Assembly: GCA_005502915.1 (NCBI GenBank)
Contig: SCMT01000022.1
Coordinates: 1-64,000, forward strand
Direction: 5' to 3'
Length of the DNA stretch: 64,000 bases
DNA from: Lysobacteraceae bacterium 2PB
GTDB taxonomy: Bacteria; Pseudomonadota; Gammaproteobacteria; Xanthomonadales; Xanthomonadaceae
Below the pieces are notes generated by a model that was given only the letters and a program-made list of their open reading frames with translations, had not been told where the DNA came from and ran no database searches. Positions 55,432 to 64,000 of the stretch are shown here, in pieces. Each line of letters opens with the position of its first letter. The first letter of the stretch is position 1. The position numbers and the translations under genes are program-made.

Positions 55432-57321
55432 ATGAGCAGTCGCTACAACGCCGCAGACATCGAAGTCCTTTCCGGCCTGGACCCCGTCAAGCGCCGGCCG
55501 GGCATGTACACCGACACCGCACGCCCGAACCACCTGGCGCAGGAAGTCATCGACAACGCCGTCGACGAGGCCCTCGCCGGCCACGCCCGCAACATCGAGG
55601 TGACGATCCATCCGGATGGCAGCTGCGAGGTGTCCGACGACGGCCGCGGCATGCCGGTGGACATCCACCCGGAGGAGAAGATCCCCGGCGTCGAACTGAT
55701 CCTCACCCGCCTGCACGCGGGCGGCAAGTTCAGCAACAAGAACTACACCTTCAGCGGCGGCCTGCACGGCGTCGGCGTGAGCGTGGTCAACGCGCTGTCG
55801 ACGCTGGTGGAAGTGCACATCAAGCGCGACGGCAACGAATACCGCATGACCTTCCGCAACGGCGACCGCGCCACCCCGCTGGAGGTCGTCGGCAGCGTCG
55901 GCAGGAAGAACACCGGCACGCGCGTGCGCTTCTGGCCGGACGCGAAGTACTTCGACACCCCGAAGTTCGCGGTGCGCCACCTGCGCCACCTGCTCCGCGC
56001 CAAGGCCGTGCTCTGCCCCGGCCTGACCGTCACCCTGCTCGACGCCGCCACCGGCGAGAAGGAGCAGTGGTACTACGAGGACGGCCTGCGCGATTACCTG
56101 AAGGGCGAGCTGGGCGCGACCGAAGCGCTGCCGCCGGAGCTGTTCGTCGGCCAGCTGAAGAAGGATTCGGAAGTGGTCGACTGGGCCGCCGCGTGGATCC
56201 CCGACGGCGAGCTGGTGCAGGAAAGCTACGTCAACCTGATCCCGACCGCGCAGCACGGCACCCACGTCAACGGCCTGCGCACCGGCTTCACCGATGCCCT
56301 GCGCGAGTTCTGCGACTTCCGCAACCTGCTGCCGCGCGGCGTGAAGCTGGCGCCGGAGGACGTGTGGGACCGCGTCGCCTTCGTGCTCAGCATCAAGATG
56401 ACCGACCCGCAGTTCAGCGGCCAGACCAAGGAGCGCCTGTCCTCGCGCCAGGCCGCCGCCTTCGTCGAAGGCGCCGCGCACGACGCCTTCTCGCTGTGGC
56501 TGAACCAGCACGTCGAACTGGGCGAGAAGATCGCGCAGCTCGCGATCGAGCGCGCCGCCGCGCGCCTGAAGACCGAGAAGCAGGTCGTCCGCAAGAAGGT
56601 CACCCAGGGCCCCGCCCTGCCCGGCAAGCTGGCGGACTGCATCAGCCAGGACCTGTCGCGCACCGAACTGTTCCTGGTCGAAGGCGATTCGGCGGGCGGC
56701 TCGGCGAAGCAGGCGCGCGACAAGGATTTCCAGGCGATCCTGCCGCTGCGCGGCAAGATCCTGAACACCTGGGAAGTCGCCTCCGGCAGCGTGCTCGCCT
56801 CGCAGGAAGTCCACGACCTCGCCGTGGCCATCGGCTGCGACCCGGGCAAGGACGACATCAGCGGCCTGCGCTACGGCAAGGTGATCATCCTCGCCGACGC
56901 CGACTCCGACGGCCTGCACATCGCGACCCTGCTGTCGGCGCTGTTCCTGAAGCATTTTCCCGCGCTGGTCAACGCCGGCAACATCTTCGTGGCGATGCCG
57001 CCGCTGTTCCGCGTCGACGTGGGCAAGCAGGTGTTCTACGCGCTGGACGAAGAGGAAAAGCGCCTGCTGCTGGAGAAGATCGAGCGCGAGAAGATCAAGG
57101 GCGCGATCAACGTCACCCGTTTCAAGGGCCTGGGCGAGATGAACCCGCAGCAGCTGCGCGAATCGGCGATCCATCCCGATACCCGCCGGCTCGTCCAGCT
57201 GACCGTCGACGGCGCGCAGGAAACCCATGCGCTGATGGACATGCTGCTGGCGAAGAAGCGCGCGTCGGATCGCAAGACGTGGCTGGAGAACAAGGGCGAC
57301 CTGGCGACGCTGGAAGTCTGA
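55432..57321 (+). CDS. parE: DNA topoisomerase IV subunit B
   Basis: 629 aa. The GHKL ATPase motifs EVIDNAVDEALAGHA (catalytic Glu), DDGRGMPVDIH and GGLHGVGVSVVNALS are intact, and the TOPRIM site is EGDSAGGSAKQARDKDFQAILPLRGK. Length and the QVVRKKV linker match ParE rather than GyrB. With ParC it decatenates chromosomes. The ATG at 55432 gives MSSRYNAADIEVLSGLDPV, the typical N-terminus. Confidence 0.97.
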   Translation: MSSRYNAADIEVLSGLDPVKRRPGMYTDTARPNHLAQEVIDNAVDEALAGHARNIEVTIHPDGSCEVSDDGRGMPVDIHPEEKIPGVELILTRLHAGGKFSNKNYTFSGGLHGVGVSVVNALSTLVEVHIKRDGNEYRMTFRNGDRATPLEVVGSVGRKNTGTRVRFWPDAKYFDTPKFAVRHLRHLLRAKAVLCPGLTVTLLDAATGEKEQWYYEDGLRDYLKGELGATEALPPELFVGQLKKDSEVVDWAAAWIPDGELVQESYVNLIPTAQHGTHVNGLRTGFTDALREFCDFRNLLPRGVKLAPEDVWDRVAFVLSIKMTDPQFSGQTKERLSSRQAAAFVEGAAHDAFSLWLNQHVELGEKIAQLAIERAAARLKTEKQVVRKKVTQGPALPGKLADCISQDLSRTELFLVEGDSAGGSAKQARDKDFQAILPLRGKILNTWEVASGSVLASQEVHDLAVAIGCDPGKDDISGLRYGKVIILADADSDGLHIATLLSALFLKHFPALVNAGNIFVAMPPLFRVDVGKQVFYALDEEEKRLLLEKIEREKIKGAINVTRFKGLGEMNPQQLRESAIHPDTRRLVQLTVDGAQETHALMDMLLAKKRASDRKTWLENKGDLATLEV

Positions 57322-57335
57322 ATCCGGTGCCCGGC

Positions 57336-57869
57336 ATGCAGCGCCGCGTCGCCCTGTTCCGCGGCATCAACGTCGGCAAGGCCAAGCGCATCGCGATGGC
57401 CGAGCTCAAGGCCGTGTTCGAAGGCCTGGGCTTCATCGACGCCAGCACCCTGCTCAACAGCGGCAACGTGGTCTATGCGGCGAAAGGCTCGACGGCCGTC
57501 GTCGATGCGCAGCGCATCGGCGATGCGGTGGCGACGCGAACGGGCGTGACGGCGAACGTGCTGGTGCTCGCCGCCGACACGCTGGATGCGGTGGTCGCAG
57601 GCAACCCGTTCGCGCAGGACGCCGACGATGCCTCGCGCCTGCTGGCCGGCTTCTTCCTCGATGGCGAACGCGCGCCCTTCGAAGCCCTGCAGCGTGATTT
57701 CCCCGACGAACGTTTCGCGATCGGCGAACACGCCTGCTACCTGTGGTGCCCGCAGGGCATCGCGCAGAGCCGGATCGCCGATGCATTGGCGACAGCGAAA
57801 TTCCGGGATCGCGTCACCGCCCGCAACTGGTCGACCACGCTGAAGCTGCAGGCCCTGCTGCGGGCCTGA
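57336..57869 (+). CDS. DUF1697 family protein
   Basis: 177 aa. VALFRGINVGKAKRIAMAELKAVFEGLGF and TLLNSGNVVYAA are the hallmark DUF1697 motifs, and TARNWSTTLKLQAL the typical end. No known reaction. It begins 14 bases after parE and is probably co-transcribed. Confidence 0.9.
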   Translation: MQRRVALFRGINVGKAKRIAMAELKAVFEGLGFIDASTLLNSGNVVYAAKGSTAVVDAQRIGDAVATRTGVTANVLVLAADTLDAVVAGNPFAQDADDASRLLAGFFLDGERAPFEALQRDFPDERFAIGEHACYLWCPQGIAQSRIADALATAKFRDRVTARNWSTTLKLQALLRA

Positions 57870-57896
57870 GAGCCCGTCCGGGACGCCGACCCGCCG

Positions 57897-58934
57897 TCAG
57901 GACGTGACGAGGATCTGCGCGTACAGCGGGTGATCCACCTCGCCGATCACGCGCACGCGCTGCGCCTGCGGCAGCGATTCGGAGACGCGATCGAAGGTTT
58001 CGGATGGCGACAGCGACTGCGCAAGCGCGGCGTCCACGATCGCCTGCGCCGCCTCCCAGTCGGTCCGGCTGCGTGCGAGATCGGCGGCGTCCTCGCGACT
58101 GAGCAGGTCGTGCACGACCGACACATGGTCGCGCAGGCGCTCCCACTCGCGCGCATCGACCTGGCCCGACTGCAGGAAGCGGTCGATGATCGCCTCTTCC
58201 AACGCCGCAAGGCGGCTGGCACGCTCCATGTCGACGGCCATCGCCATCTGCCGGTCGTCGAGCTGCGGCATCGGCTCGCCGGTCGCGGCGGCGACACGCT
58301 CGCCCACTTCGCGCATCTTGTCGGCATCCGGCACGCCACGCCCGAGGATGTGGTCGATCGAGCGCGCATAGAGCTCGATGAAGACCGGCTCGAAGTTGCC
58401 CGCATCCACGTGCAGCTGGGGCGCGACGTGCGTTTCCGCGCGGATCATCGCCAGCGCCTGCATGGGGCTGAGCGAGGGGTCGGCGATGCAGCGACTGCCG
58501 GGCGGCACGTTGTCGGGATCGTGGATCGGGTTGGTGCTGACCGTGCAGGTCGTATGGTCCTCGGCCACGCGGACCACGTCGAAGAAACTCGGCATGGTGG
58601 TGTGGTCGTAGACCGCCGCGGCAAGGCCATCGCCGGGATGGTGCGCGGCCCACAGGCGCATGCCCGGCATCTCCGGCACGGCATAGCGGCCTACTTCGAA
58701 AAATCCGGCGTCGCGCATCAGGGCGATGGTGGTCTCGGTCTCCGGGCGGCCGAACGGCGTGGTGTCGGGCTCCAGGGTGATCCGGGCGGCGATGCCGGTC
58801 TGCGGCATGGCGGCCAGCGCGGCCAGCTTGCGCTTCAGCCACCACGGCAAGGCATAACGCAACAGGCACCAGAACAACAGGACGACGCCCAGCAGCGTCG
58901 CCAGTACCACCAATCCGATGTTCAGCAAGGTCAT
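57897..58934 (-). CDS. Membrane-anchored hypothetical protein, 345 aa
   Basis: One N-terminal membrane segment (LLNIGLVVLATLLGVVLLFWCLL) is followed by a basic stretch and a large soluble domain, cytoplasmic if the positive-inside rule holds. Motifs such as YDHTTMPSFFDVVRV, CTVSTNPIHDPDNVPPGSRC and a helical C-terminal part are visible, but I cannot name the family. It converges on DUF1697. The start at 58934 sets the anchor at residues 3-26. Confidence 0.75.
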   Translation of the reverse strand: MTLLNIGLVVLATLLGVVLLFWCLLRYALPWWLKRKLAALAAMPQTGIAARITLEPDTTPFGRPETETTIALMRDAGFFEVGRYAVPEMPGMRLWAAHHPGDGLAAAVYDHTTMPSFFDVVRVAEDHTTCTVSTNPIHDPDNVPPGSRCIADPSLSPMQALAMIRAETHVAPQLHVDAGNFEPVFIELYARSIDHILGRGVPDADKMREVGERVAAATGEPMPQLDDRQMAMAVDMERASRLAALEEAIIDRFLQSGQVDAREWERLRDHVSVVHDLLSREDAADLARSRTDWEAAQAIVDAALAQSLSPSETFDRVSESLPQAQRVRVIGEVDHPLYAQILVTS

Positions 58935-59268
58935 CCCGCCCCCCGGCAGTCCCCAAAGCGTGACAGTGTACGACCTTCGGCTTGACGCGTGCCCGCCCTC
59001 CTCCCTGCCAGCCGCCTGTCCGCGTCTCTGCCGCAGCTGTGACCCGTCCACCGGAACAGCTGCTCCCGACGCGCGCCGGGGGGCTTTCCGCTGCGGAGCG
59101 ACCTCGGCCCTTGCCGCAGGCCCTCGCTGTGTCCGCCCTACGACCAAAGTCGACAATCCGTCACTTCATGACGTCGTGGAAGGTCACTTTCTGCCCTTCC
59201 CACCCCTGGCTTCCGACGCAAATCCCCGACAACCGTTGCTTTTATTCAACGGACGAGCGGTGTCATTA

Positions 59269-59285
59269 CTGGCACGCTCCATGCT
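59269..59285 (+). promoter_or_regulatory. Sigma-54 (RpoN) promoter of the fimbria-like operon
   Basis: CTGGCACGCTCCATGCT matches the YTGGCACG-N4-TTGCW consensus with one mismatch in the -12 element, and the GG and GC pairs are exactly 10 bases apart. It lies 84 bases before the first subunit ATG in the 434-base gap 58935-59368. I see nothing else certain in that gap; an enhancer-binding site upstream is expected but not identified. Confidence 0.8.
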
Positions 59286-59368
59286 TGACCCGCGTCCAAG
59301 TCCGGGAAATCTGAATGCACCGGACTCGAAAGGTCAATTCAACACTTCACTATTTCTTTGGAGCCCAG

Positions 59369-59965
59369 ATGAAGCTTTCCCGCAATTACCGCAGTGCCGG
59401 TGCAGTCAGCCTGGTCGCCCTTGCCCTCGCCGCCGCCCTGCCCGCCCACGCCGAGTCCGACTTCCAGACCGGCGCCGGTGCGCTCAACGCCAATGCCCGC
59501 CTCGATTTCCGCGTGGTCATTCCGAAGTTCATCCGCTTCCAGGTCGGCAGCGCCGGCGCCACGGTGGACCTCGTCGAATTCTCGGTCCCCGCCGCCAACG
59601 TCGGCGACGGCAGCGACATCGCCCGCACCAACGGCGGCACGGTGCCGGTGCTCCTGCAGAGCAACAACGGCAACGTCAGCCTGACCGGCACCACGCTGGG
59701 CCAGCTCAACAACGGCGCCGGCGAGAACATCTCGTTCGCCGAAATCCTCTCGACCAGCTCCGACCCGAACCTGAACGTCCCGACCCTCGTCGATGGCGGC
59801 ACCAGCGCCGCGGTCACGGTCACGCCGAACGTCGGCGCCCGCGTCGTGAATCGCACGGCCAACTGGTCGTTCGCCTACAGCAACACCAACTTCGTCGGCG
59901 CCGGCAGCTACGGCGGCGTGAACGTCAACAACGGTCGCGTCACCTATACTGCGGCCCTGCCGTAA
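59369..59965 (+). CDS. Exported fimbria-like major subunit, 198 aa
   Basis: Signal peptide about 1-29 (ending AHA-E). The mature part is beta-rich, with VVIPKFIRFQVGSAGATVDLVEFSVP, repeated Asn/Gly/Thr strands and a C-terminal Tyr/Ala strand (VTYTAALP) suited to donor-strand exchange. First gene of a five-gene run with a PapD-type chaperone, so it is probably the pilin or surface-fibre subunit. GGAG lies upstream of the ATG. A hairpin follows it. The function is by context and fold pattern only. Confidence 0.75.
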   Translation: MKLSRNYRSAGAVSLVALALAAALPAHAESDFQTGAGALNANARLDFRVVIPKFIRFQVGSAGATVDLVEFSVPAANVGDGSDIARTNGGTVPVLLQSNNGNVSLTGTTLGQLNNGAGENISFAEILSTSSDPNLNVPTLVDGGTSAAVTVTPNVGARVVNRTANWSFAYSNTNFVGAGSYGGVNVNNGRVTYTAALP

Positions 59966-60016
59966 TCGACGACAGCCTCGCGCCATTCACCGGCCCGCAC
60001 CGGGTCGATGACCGCA

Positions 60017-60044
60017 AAGGGGCTGTCCTCGCGGGCAGCCCCTT
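60017..60044 (+). terminator. Hairpin between the first and second fimbria-like genes
   Basis: AAGGGGCTG and CAGCCCCTT form a 9-bp stem with a short loop, 52 bases after the first subunit stop. The T-run is weak (CTTCGTTCG). In pilus operons such hairpins let the major subunit be made in excess over downstream genes; that role is inferred here. Confidence 0.55.
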
Positions 60045-60063
60045 CGTTCGAGAGGTACACGCC

Positions 60064-60708
60064 ATGGAATCGCGTTCCCACGGCCATCGGATCCTCCGTT
60101 TCGCCGCACTCCTCTTCCTGCTTGCGTCGCTGGGCATCGCAGACGCCGCCGCCTACACCGTGACGATCGGCACCGGCACGAAAGCCGCCTACCTCCGCGT
60201 CGGCGACGGCAGCATCACCGGCGGCAACTACAACGCCGGCGGAACGCCCGCAGACAACACCACCGTCAATCTGGTCAGCGTGACCGTGCCCGCCGCATCG
60301 GTCGGCAACGCCACCGCGCAGGCCATGACCGGTACGGGTCGCGTCACCAGCGACTGGGACGGCTTCGCGTTCTGCAACGCCGGTCAGGTCTACATCGGCG
60401 CCTTCTTCCGCCTGCCGACCAACCCCAACCAGAGCGCGACATTGCGCGTGAACACGCCGGTCAACCTCACCAGTGTCGGCGGCGACACCATTCCGATCAC
60501 CCAGATCAGCTGGACGAGCAGCGGCAACGGCGACACCGGCGCCCAACCCTTCCCGGCCGGCACCTTCACCGGCGGCACGCAGACACTCGCGACCCTGCTG
60601 CGCAACACCTGGGCGGAGAGCTGCCACAGTTTCAGCTACGCGAATGCCGCGATCCGTGCTGCCGGCACGTACAACGCCCGCGCGACCTACACGCTGGCGA
60701 CGCCATGA
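60064..60708 (+). CDS. Exported fimbria-like subunit 2, 214 aa
   Basis: Signal peptide about 1-29 (ending ADAAA). The mature part repeats strand patterns like YTVTIGTGTKAAYLRVGDGS and NLVSVTVPAASVGNATAQAMTGTGRV, with two Cys (FAFCNAG and ESCHSF) likely disulfide-linked. It ends in another Tyr/Ala strand (YNARATYTLATP), similar to the first subunit. Likely a minor or tip subunit. It overlaps the next ATG by four bases. Confidence 0.72.
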   Translation: MESRSHGHRILRFAALLFLLASLGIADAAAYTVTIGTGTKAAYLRVGDGSITGGNYNAGGTPADNTTVNLVSVTVPAASVGNATAQAMTGTGRVTSDWDGFAFCNAGQVYIGAFFRLPTNPNQSATLRVNTPVNLTSVGGDTIPITQISWTSSGNGDTGAQPFPAGTFTGGTQTLATLLRNTWAESCHSFSYANAAIRAAGTYNARATYTLATP

Positions 60709-61169
60709 ACGCGCGCTTGCTGCTCATGCTGTCGATGGCACTGTCATGCTTCTCCGCGACGGCGCAGACCTTCCCCGTCGACGACAGCGCCAGCCAGGTG
60801 CTGGAGAGCGGTCCGCTGAAGATGCGCTGGGATTCGCTGGTGCCGAAGCCTGGCCAGCCCTCGACCATGACCGGTCAGGTCGTCGTGCTGGTGCGCCTGG
60901 ATGTCGCGCAATGGCGCGGCCGCCGCGGCCGGATTTACCAGCGCCTCGCGCCGGTGCCGAATGGCCCGGTCACCGCCGTCTGGTCAGCCAACGGTCCGCT
61001 GCTGCCCGGCCGCGTACGCGACGGTGATCGCGCGCTGGTCTACAGCGGTGCGATCGCCTCCGAGCGCATCGAGGACACCTTCCGCCTGACCATCCAAGCC
61101 GACGGCAACCGCGTCCTGCGCCCTCAGGACCTGCACTTCAGCTTCGAATTCGAACCGGAATCGCCATGA
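60705..61169 (+). CDS. Exported protein 3 of the fimbria-like operon, 154 aa
   Basis: Signal peptide (about 1-20) and a beta-rich mature domain (LKMRWDSLVPKPG, VVVLVRLDVAQW, DTFRLTIQADG) without Cys. It may be a minor subunit, initiator or accessory factor. Start and stop overlap both neighbours by four bases, so it is tightly coupled. Family not recognised. Confidence 0.72.
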   Translation: MNARLLLMLSMALSCFSATAQTFPVDDSASQVLESGPLKMRWDSLVPKPGQPSTMTGQVVVLVRLDVAQWRGRRGRIYQRLAPVPNGPVTAVWSANGPLLPGRVRDGDRALVYSGAIASERIEDTFRLTIQADGNRVLRPQDLHFSFEFEPESP

Positions 61170-61966
61170 AGGCCTTCGCTCCCGTCCGCCTGCTGTTCGC
61201 CATCGCGCTGGCATCGAACGCGCTGCCCGCGCTGGCGCAGGAATTCGCGCTGGTGGTCTCGCCGCCGCGCTTCGAGGACCGCACCGAGCCCGGCAAGACC
61301 TACCGCAACGTGTTCGAGCTCAACAACACCTCGCTCAAGGCAGCGAAGTTCACGGTGAGCACCGCCGACTGGGTGCTGGATGCCCAGGGCGCACCGGTCT
61401 TCAGCCAGGCGCTGGCGAAGGACAGCTGCCGCCCCTGGGTGGGCATCGAAACCAACGAAATCACCGTGAGGGGCAACGGCAAGCGCCGCTTCCGCTTCGA
61501 AGTGGCGGTCCCGGCAGACGCGCCGCGCGGCGAGTGCCGATTCGCGATCATGATCGAAGGCGAACCGCAGCCCGCACGCGGCAACATGCCGCTGCCGATC
61601 AGCGGTCGCATCGGCGTGATCGTCTACCTCGCGATCGGCGACGCCGCGCCGAAGCTGGTCGTCGCGGAAACGCGCGGCGTCGATGCCCAGGGCCAACGCA
61701 TCCCGGCGCTGCGCGTGCGCAACGACGGCGACATGCACGGCCGCCTCGACGGCTACCTCGCCGGCGTCGACGCGAAGAACCAGCGCTTCGTGCTGGTGCC
61801 CGACAACAGCCCGATCCTGGTTGGCGCCACACGCGACATCCCGCTCTATCCGCAGCCCACGGCCGATGGCGCGCAGGTGCCCGCCATCGTGTATCCGCTG
61901 CGCATCAAGGGACGGCTGGACGCCGAGCGGCAACGCCTCGACATCGACACGACCCTGGATCGATGA
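61166..61966 (+). CDS. Periplasmic pilus chaperone (PapD-like)
   Basis: 266 aa. After a signal peptide (about 1-24), the first domain shows the PapD-like Ig pattern: FALVVSPPRFEDRTEPGKTYRNVFELNNTSLKAAKF, a conserved DWVLD, and GNGKRRFRFEVAVPADAPRGECRFAIMIEGEP (the F-G region). The C-terminal Ig domain follows from about 175. Such chaperones donate a strand to subunits and hand them to an usher. The sequence is divergent from the Fim/Pap class and resembles the alpha/archaic branches more, so the identification is by pattern. Confidence 0.75.
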   Translation: MKAFAPVRLLFAIALASNALPALAQEFALVVSPPRFEDRTEPGKTYRNVFELNNTSLKAAKFTVSTADWVLDAQGAPVFSQALAKDSCRPWVGIETNEITVRGNGKRRFRFEVAVPADAPRGECRFAIMIEGEPQPARGNMPLPISGRIGVIVYLAIGDAAPKLVVAETRGVDAQGQRIPALRVRNDGDMHGRLDGYLAGVDAKNQRFVLVPDNSPILVGATRDIPLYPQPTADGAQVPAIVYPLRIKGRLDAERQRLDIDTTLDR

Positions 61967-64000
61967 CCCGACGCACGGCGCTGCCACATCGCCCGCTTCC
62001 CGCACCGAACGCGCTCGCGCTGGCGCTGTGCGTCGCCCTGATCGGTACCGGCTGGGCGACGCGGGCCCTGGCCGCGACGACCGGCACGGGTGCGGCACCC
62101 GCCGCGCAGCGCGACATGCCCGGCAGCGGCAACGACCCGGGCAGCGAAGACAGCAGCGCCTACGACCCGTTCCGCGCCTTCGGCTTTCCCGCCGACGATG
62201 CCGGCGAGCCGCCACCGACCTACCGCGACCGGATCATCGCGCCGGAAAAACTCGAACCACTCCCGCCCGACGAGGACGAGGACGCCGCACTCGCCGGTCC
62301 GCCGCGCGCCTTCCATGTCGAAGCCATCGCGCACCGCACCCGCTTCGGCGGCGAGCGCAGCGTGGAACTGGGCGCAGCGTTCGGCGGCTACTGGGACACG
62401 TCGGACTGGGGCGCGATCAGCGCCGACGCCCTGCTCTTCCACAGCGACCGCGAACGCGACGACGGCCAGCGCCTGCGCGGCACCGCGACGCTGTGGCAGC
62501 GCGGCCTGCAGATGCCGGGCGGCTGGTCGCTCGACAACGGCCTGGGCGTGCTCAACACGCCGATGCCCGACCTGCTGCGCGATCAGTACCGCTTCATCCT
62601 GCCCAGCGTGCCGATGGTGGGCGCCAGCACCGACTGGCGACAGCGCGAGCGCGGCCTGCGCGTGCAGGCGGGCTTCGGTCGCGGCGGCAGCTATACCGGC
62701 TCGCGCCTCAACGGCTTCGAGATCGGGGACGGCTCGGTGTTCACCGCCGCCGCGCAATGGCGCTGGTCGCCGCGGATGGATGGCGCGGTCGACGTGCTGC
62801 TCACCGACGGCAGGATCGTGCCGGACGACCAGGGCCTGCCCGACTTCCAGAACGGTCGCACCCGCGCCCTGTTCACCGGCCACCGCTGGAACGGCGCGCG
62901 CGACAGCCTGCAGCTCAACATGCTGGCCAGCGATGCGAACGGCGAGAGCGCCACCGGCATCTGGCTGGACGGACGCAGCGATCGCGGCAGCTTCGTGCAT
63001 CGCTACGGCCTGTTCCGCCTCGAACCGGACCTGGCCTGGGGCGCCTGGCCGATCAACAACGACGTGCGCGGCGGCTACTACCGCATCGACTACAACCGCG
63101 CGCGCTGGAGCGCGAACGCCGCCCTCGATCGCATCGATTCGGTGTCCGGCAAGGGCTTCGACGGCTGGTACGGCAACGGCTACGTGCGCTACCAGGCCAG
63201 CCCGCGCACCGGCTTCGGCGGCGGCGTGACCGCACGCCAGAGCGGACGCGACGGTGGTGACGACAGCGCGCAGACGCTGCAGTTGTTCGTCGACCGCCTT
63301 TCTGATTGGGGACAGACGCGCCTGCAGTACGACCGCGCCCACGACAGCGGCGGCGCCGACAGCTGGCAGGTCCTGGTCGATCATGCCCTGCGCATGCGCG
63401 AAGGCTCGCGGCTGTCGCTCTCCGCCGGCTTCGGCGAGCTTGCGCAGGACCGCGACGGTACCAGCCGCACCGCCACGCTGGCCGCCTACGGTGGCGTCGA
63501 CCTCACCGACACCTTCTCCGTCGACGGCAGCGTACGCTGGCTGCGCAGCAGCGGTGCCGACGACAGCCGCGGCACCGACCTCAACCTCGGCTGGCGCTGG
63601 CGCATCGCCTCGCGCTGGTCGCTGCTGGGCAACCTGATCGAAAGCCGCGGCTCGCGCCGATCGCCCTTCGTGCTCGATCCGATCACCAACCAGCCGGTGT
63701 TCGAAACCCTGCCGCACGATCGCTCGATCTTCCTCAGCCTGCGCTACGACTACCGCGCCGGCCAGCCGCGCGGCGTGCTCGGCGGTCCGCCGAACGCCGC
63801 GACCGGCGACATCGTCGGCACGGTCTTCCTCGACGAGAACAACGACGGCGTGCGCGGCGCCAGCGAGCAACCCGCAGCGAACATCACCGTGCTGCTCGAC
63901 GGCCGCTTCTCGGCGAAGACCGACGAACAGGGCCGCTTCCGTTTCGACCGCGTCGCGGTCGGCACGCACGACCTGCTCGTCATTCCCGACAACCTGCCCC
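61963..64000 (+). CDS. Large usher-like outer-membrane protein, cut by window end
   Basis: Open for at least 679 codons, with an ATGA overlap with the chaperone. Signal peptide about 1-37, a Pro/Asp-rich linker, then a beta-rich part of amphipathic strands with many aromatic girdle residues (MPGGWSLDNGLGVLNTPMPD, YYRIDYNRARWSANAAL), consistent with a 20-plus strand barrel. Near the end, GTVFLDENNDGVRGASEQPA is an SdrD_B/carboxypeptidase-regulatory-like Ig module. It occupies the usher position but shows no clear FimD signature. Truncated at 64000. Role as secretion pore is inferred from neighbours. Confidence 0.72.
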   Translation, partial: MTRRTALPHRPLPAPNALALALCVALIGTGWATRALAATTGTGAAPAAQRDMPGSGNDPGSEDSSAYDPFRAFGFPADDAGEPPPTYRDRIIAPEKLEPLPPDEDEDAALAGPPRAFHVEAIAHRTRFGGERSVELGAAFGGYWDTSDWGAISADALLFHSDRERDDGQRLRGTATLWQRGLQMPGGWSLDNGLGVLNTPMPDLLRDQYRFILPSVPMVGASTDWRQRERGLRVQAGFGRGGSYTGSRLNGFEIGDGSVFTAAAQWRWSPRMDGAVDVLLTDGRIVPDDQGLPDFQNGRTRALFTGHRWNGARDSLQLNMLASDANGESATGIWLDGRSDRGSFVHRYGLFRLEPDLAWGAWPINNDVRGGYYRIDYNRARWSANAALDRIDSVSGKGFDGWYGNGYVRYQASPRTGFGGGVTARQSGRDGGDDSAQTLQLFVDRLSDWGQTRLQYDRAHDSGGADSWQVLVDHALRMREGSRLSLSAGFGELAQDRDGTSRTATLAAYGGVDLTDTFSVDGSVRWLRSSGADDSRGTDLNLGWRWRIASRWSLLGNLIESRGSRRSPFVLDPITNQPVFETLPHDRSIFLSLRYDYRAGQPRGVLGGPPNAATGDIVGTVFLDENNDGVRGASEQPAANITVLLDGRFSAKTDEQGRFRFDRVAVGTHDLLVIPDNLP

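Overview
The window is GC-rich, densely coded DNA from a gammaproteobacterium. The gene orders pyrG-kdsA-eno-ftsB-ispD-ispF-truD, surE-pcm-nlpD and hfq-hflX-hflK-hflC-DUF2065-purA are typical of the Xanthomonadaceae (Lysobacteraceae). Two secreted chitinases and two exported serine proteases (one lysyl-endopeptidase-like, one subtilase) suit a Lysobacter/Luteimonas-type lytic soil or water bacterium. The genus cannot be settled from the sequence alone. I saw no rRNA, tRNA or CRISPR.

Layout. (1) 1-6.1 kb, accessory: an orphan gene, a large winged-helix/STAND-NTPase/TPR regulator, a small unknown partner, an XRE regulator and a small protein with an acyl-carrier-like motif lacking its serine. 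(2) 6.2-16.1 kb, catabolic and secreted enzymes: Rieske oxygenase, APC permease, lysyl-endopeptidase-like protease, Bcr/CflA efflux pump, GH18 chitinase with two CBM5/12 domains, GH19 chitinase with one. (3) 16.2-19.6 kb: promoter, tandem glycine riboswitch, gcvP and terminator. (4) 19.6-23.1 kb: ECF sigma/anti-sigma pair divergent from an exported subtilase and a low-complexity exported protein. (5) 23.1-26.2 kb, accessory: two exported orphans, a 265-bp MITE with a TCA target duplication, a DUF938 methyltransferase and an AbrB-type/Doc toxin-antitoxin pair. (6) 26.2-35.6 kb: core purA-DUF2065-(Sel1 protein)-hflC-hflK-hflX-hfq-miaA, two small genes and putP, all on the minus strand. (7) 35.7-41.6 kb: AlkB-like hydroxylase, a non-coding block of DnaA-box-like sites, folP, ftsH, rlmE, yhbY and an Mth938-like gene. 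(8) 41.6-55.2 kb: M15 peptidase, esterase, nlpD, exoD-like, pcm, surE, Smr protein, truD, ispF, a zinc-ribbon protein, ispD, ftsB, eno, an NTR-like protein, kdsA, pyrG. (9) 55.4-58.9 kb: parE, DUF1697 and a membrane-anchored orphan. (10) 59.2-64.0 kb: a likely sigma-54-driven operon of exported fimbria-like subunits, a PapD-type chaperone and a large unusual outer-membrane/usher-like protein cut by the window edge.

Themes. Core operons are packed with 4-nt stop/start overlaps (ATGA or GTGA), and several orphan genes sit inside them in the same coupled style. The candidates for undescribed biology are the chaperone/usher-like locus at the right end, the STAND-regulator cluster at the left end, the DnaA-box cluster before folP, and the MITE whose target duplication supplies the stop codon of the neighbouring gene.
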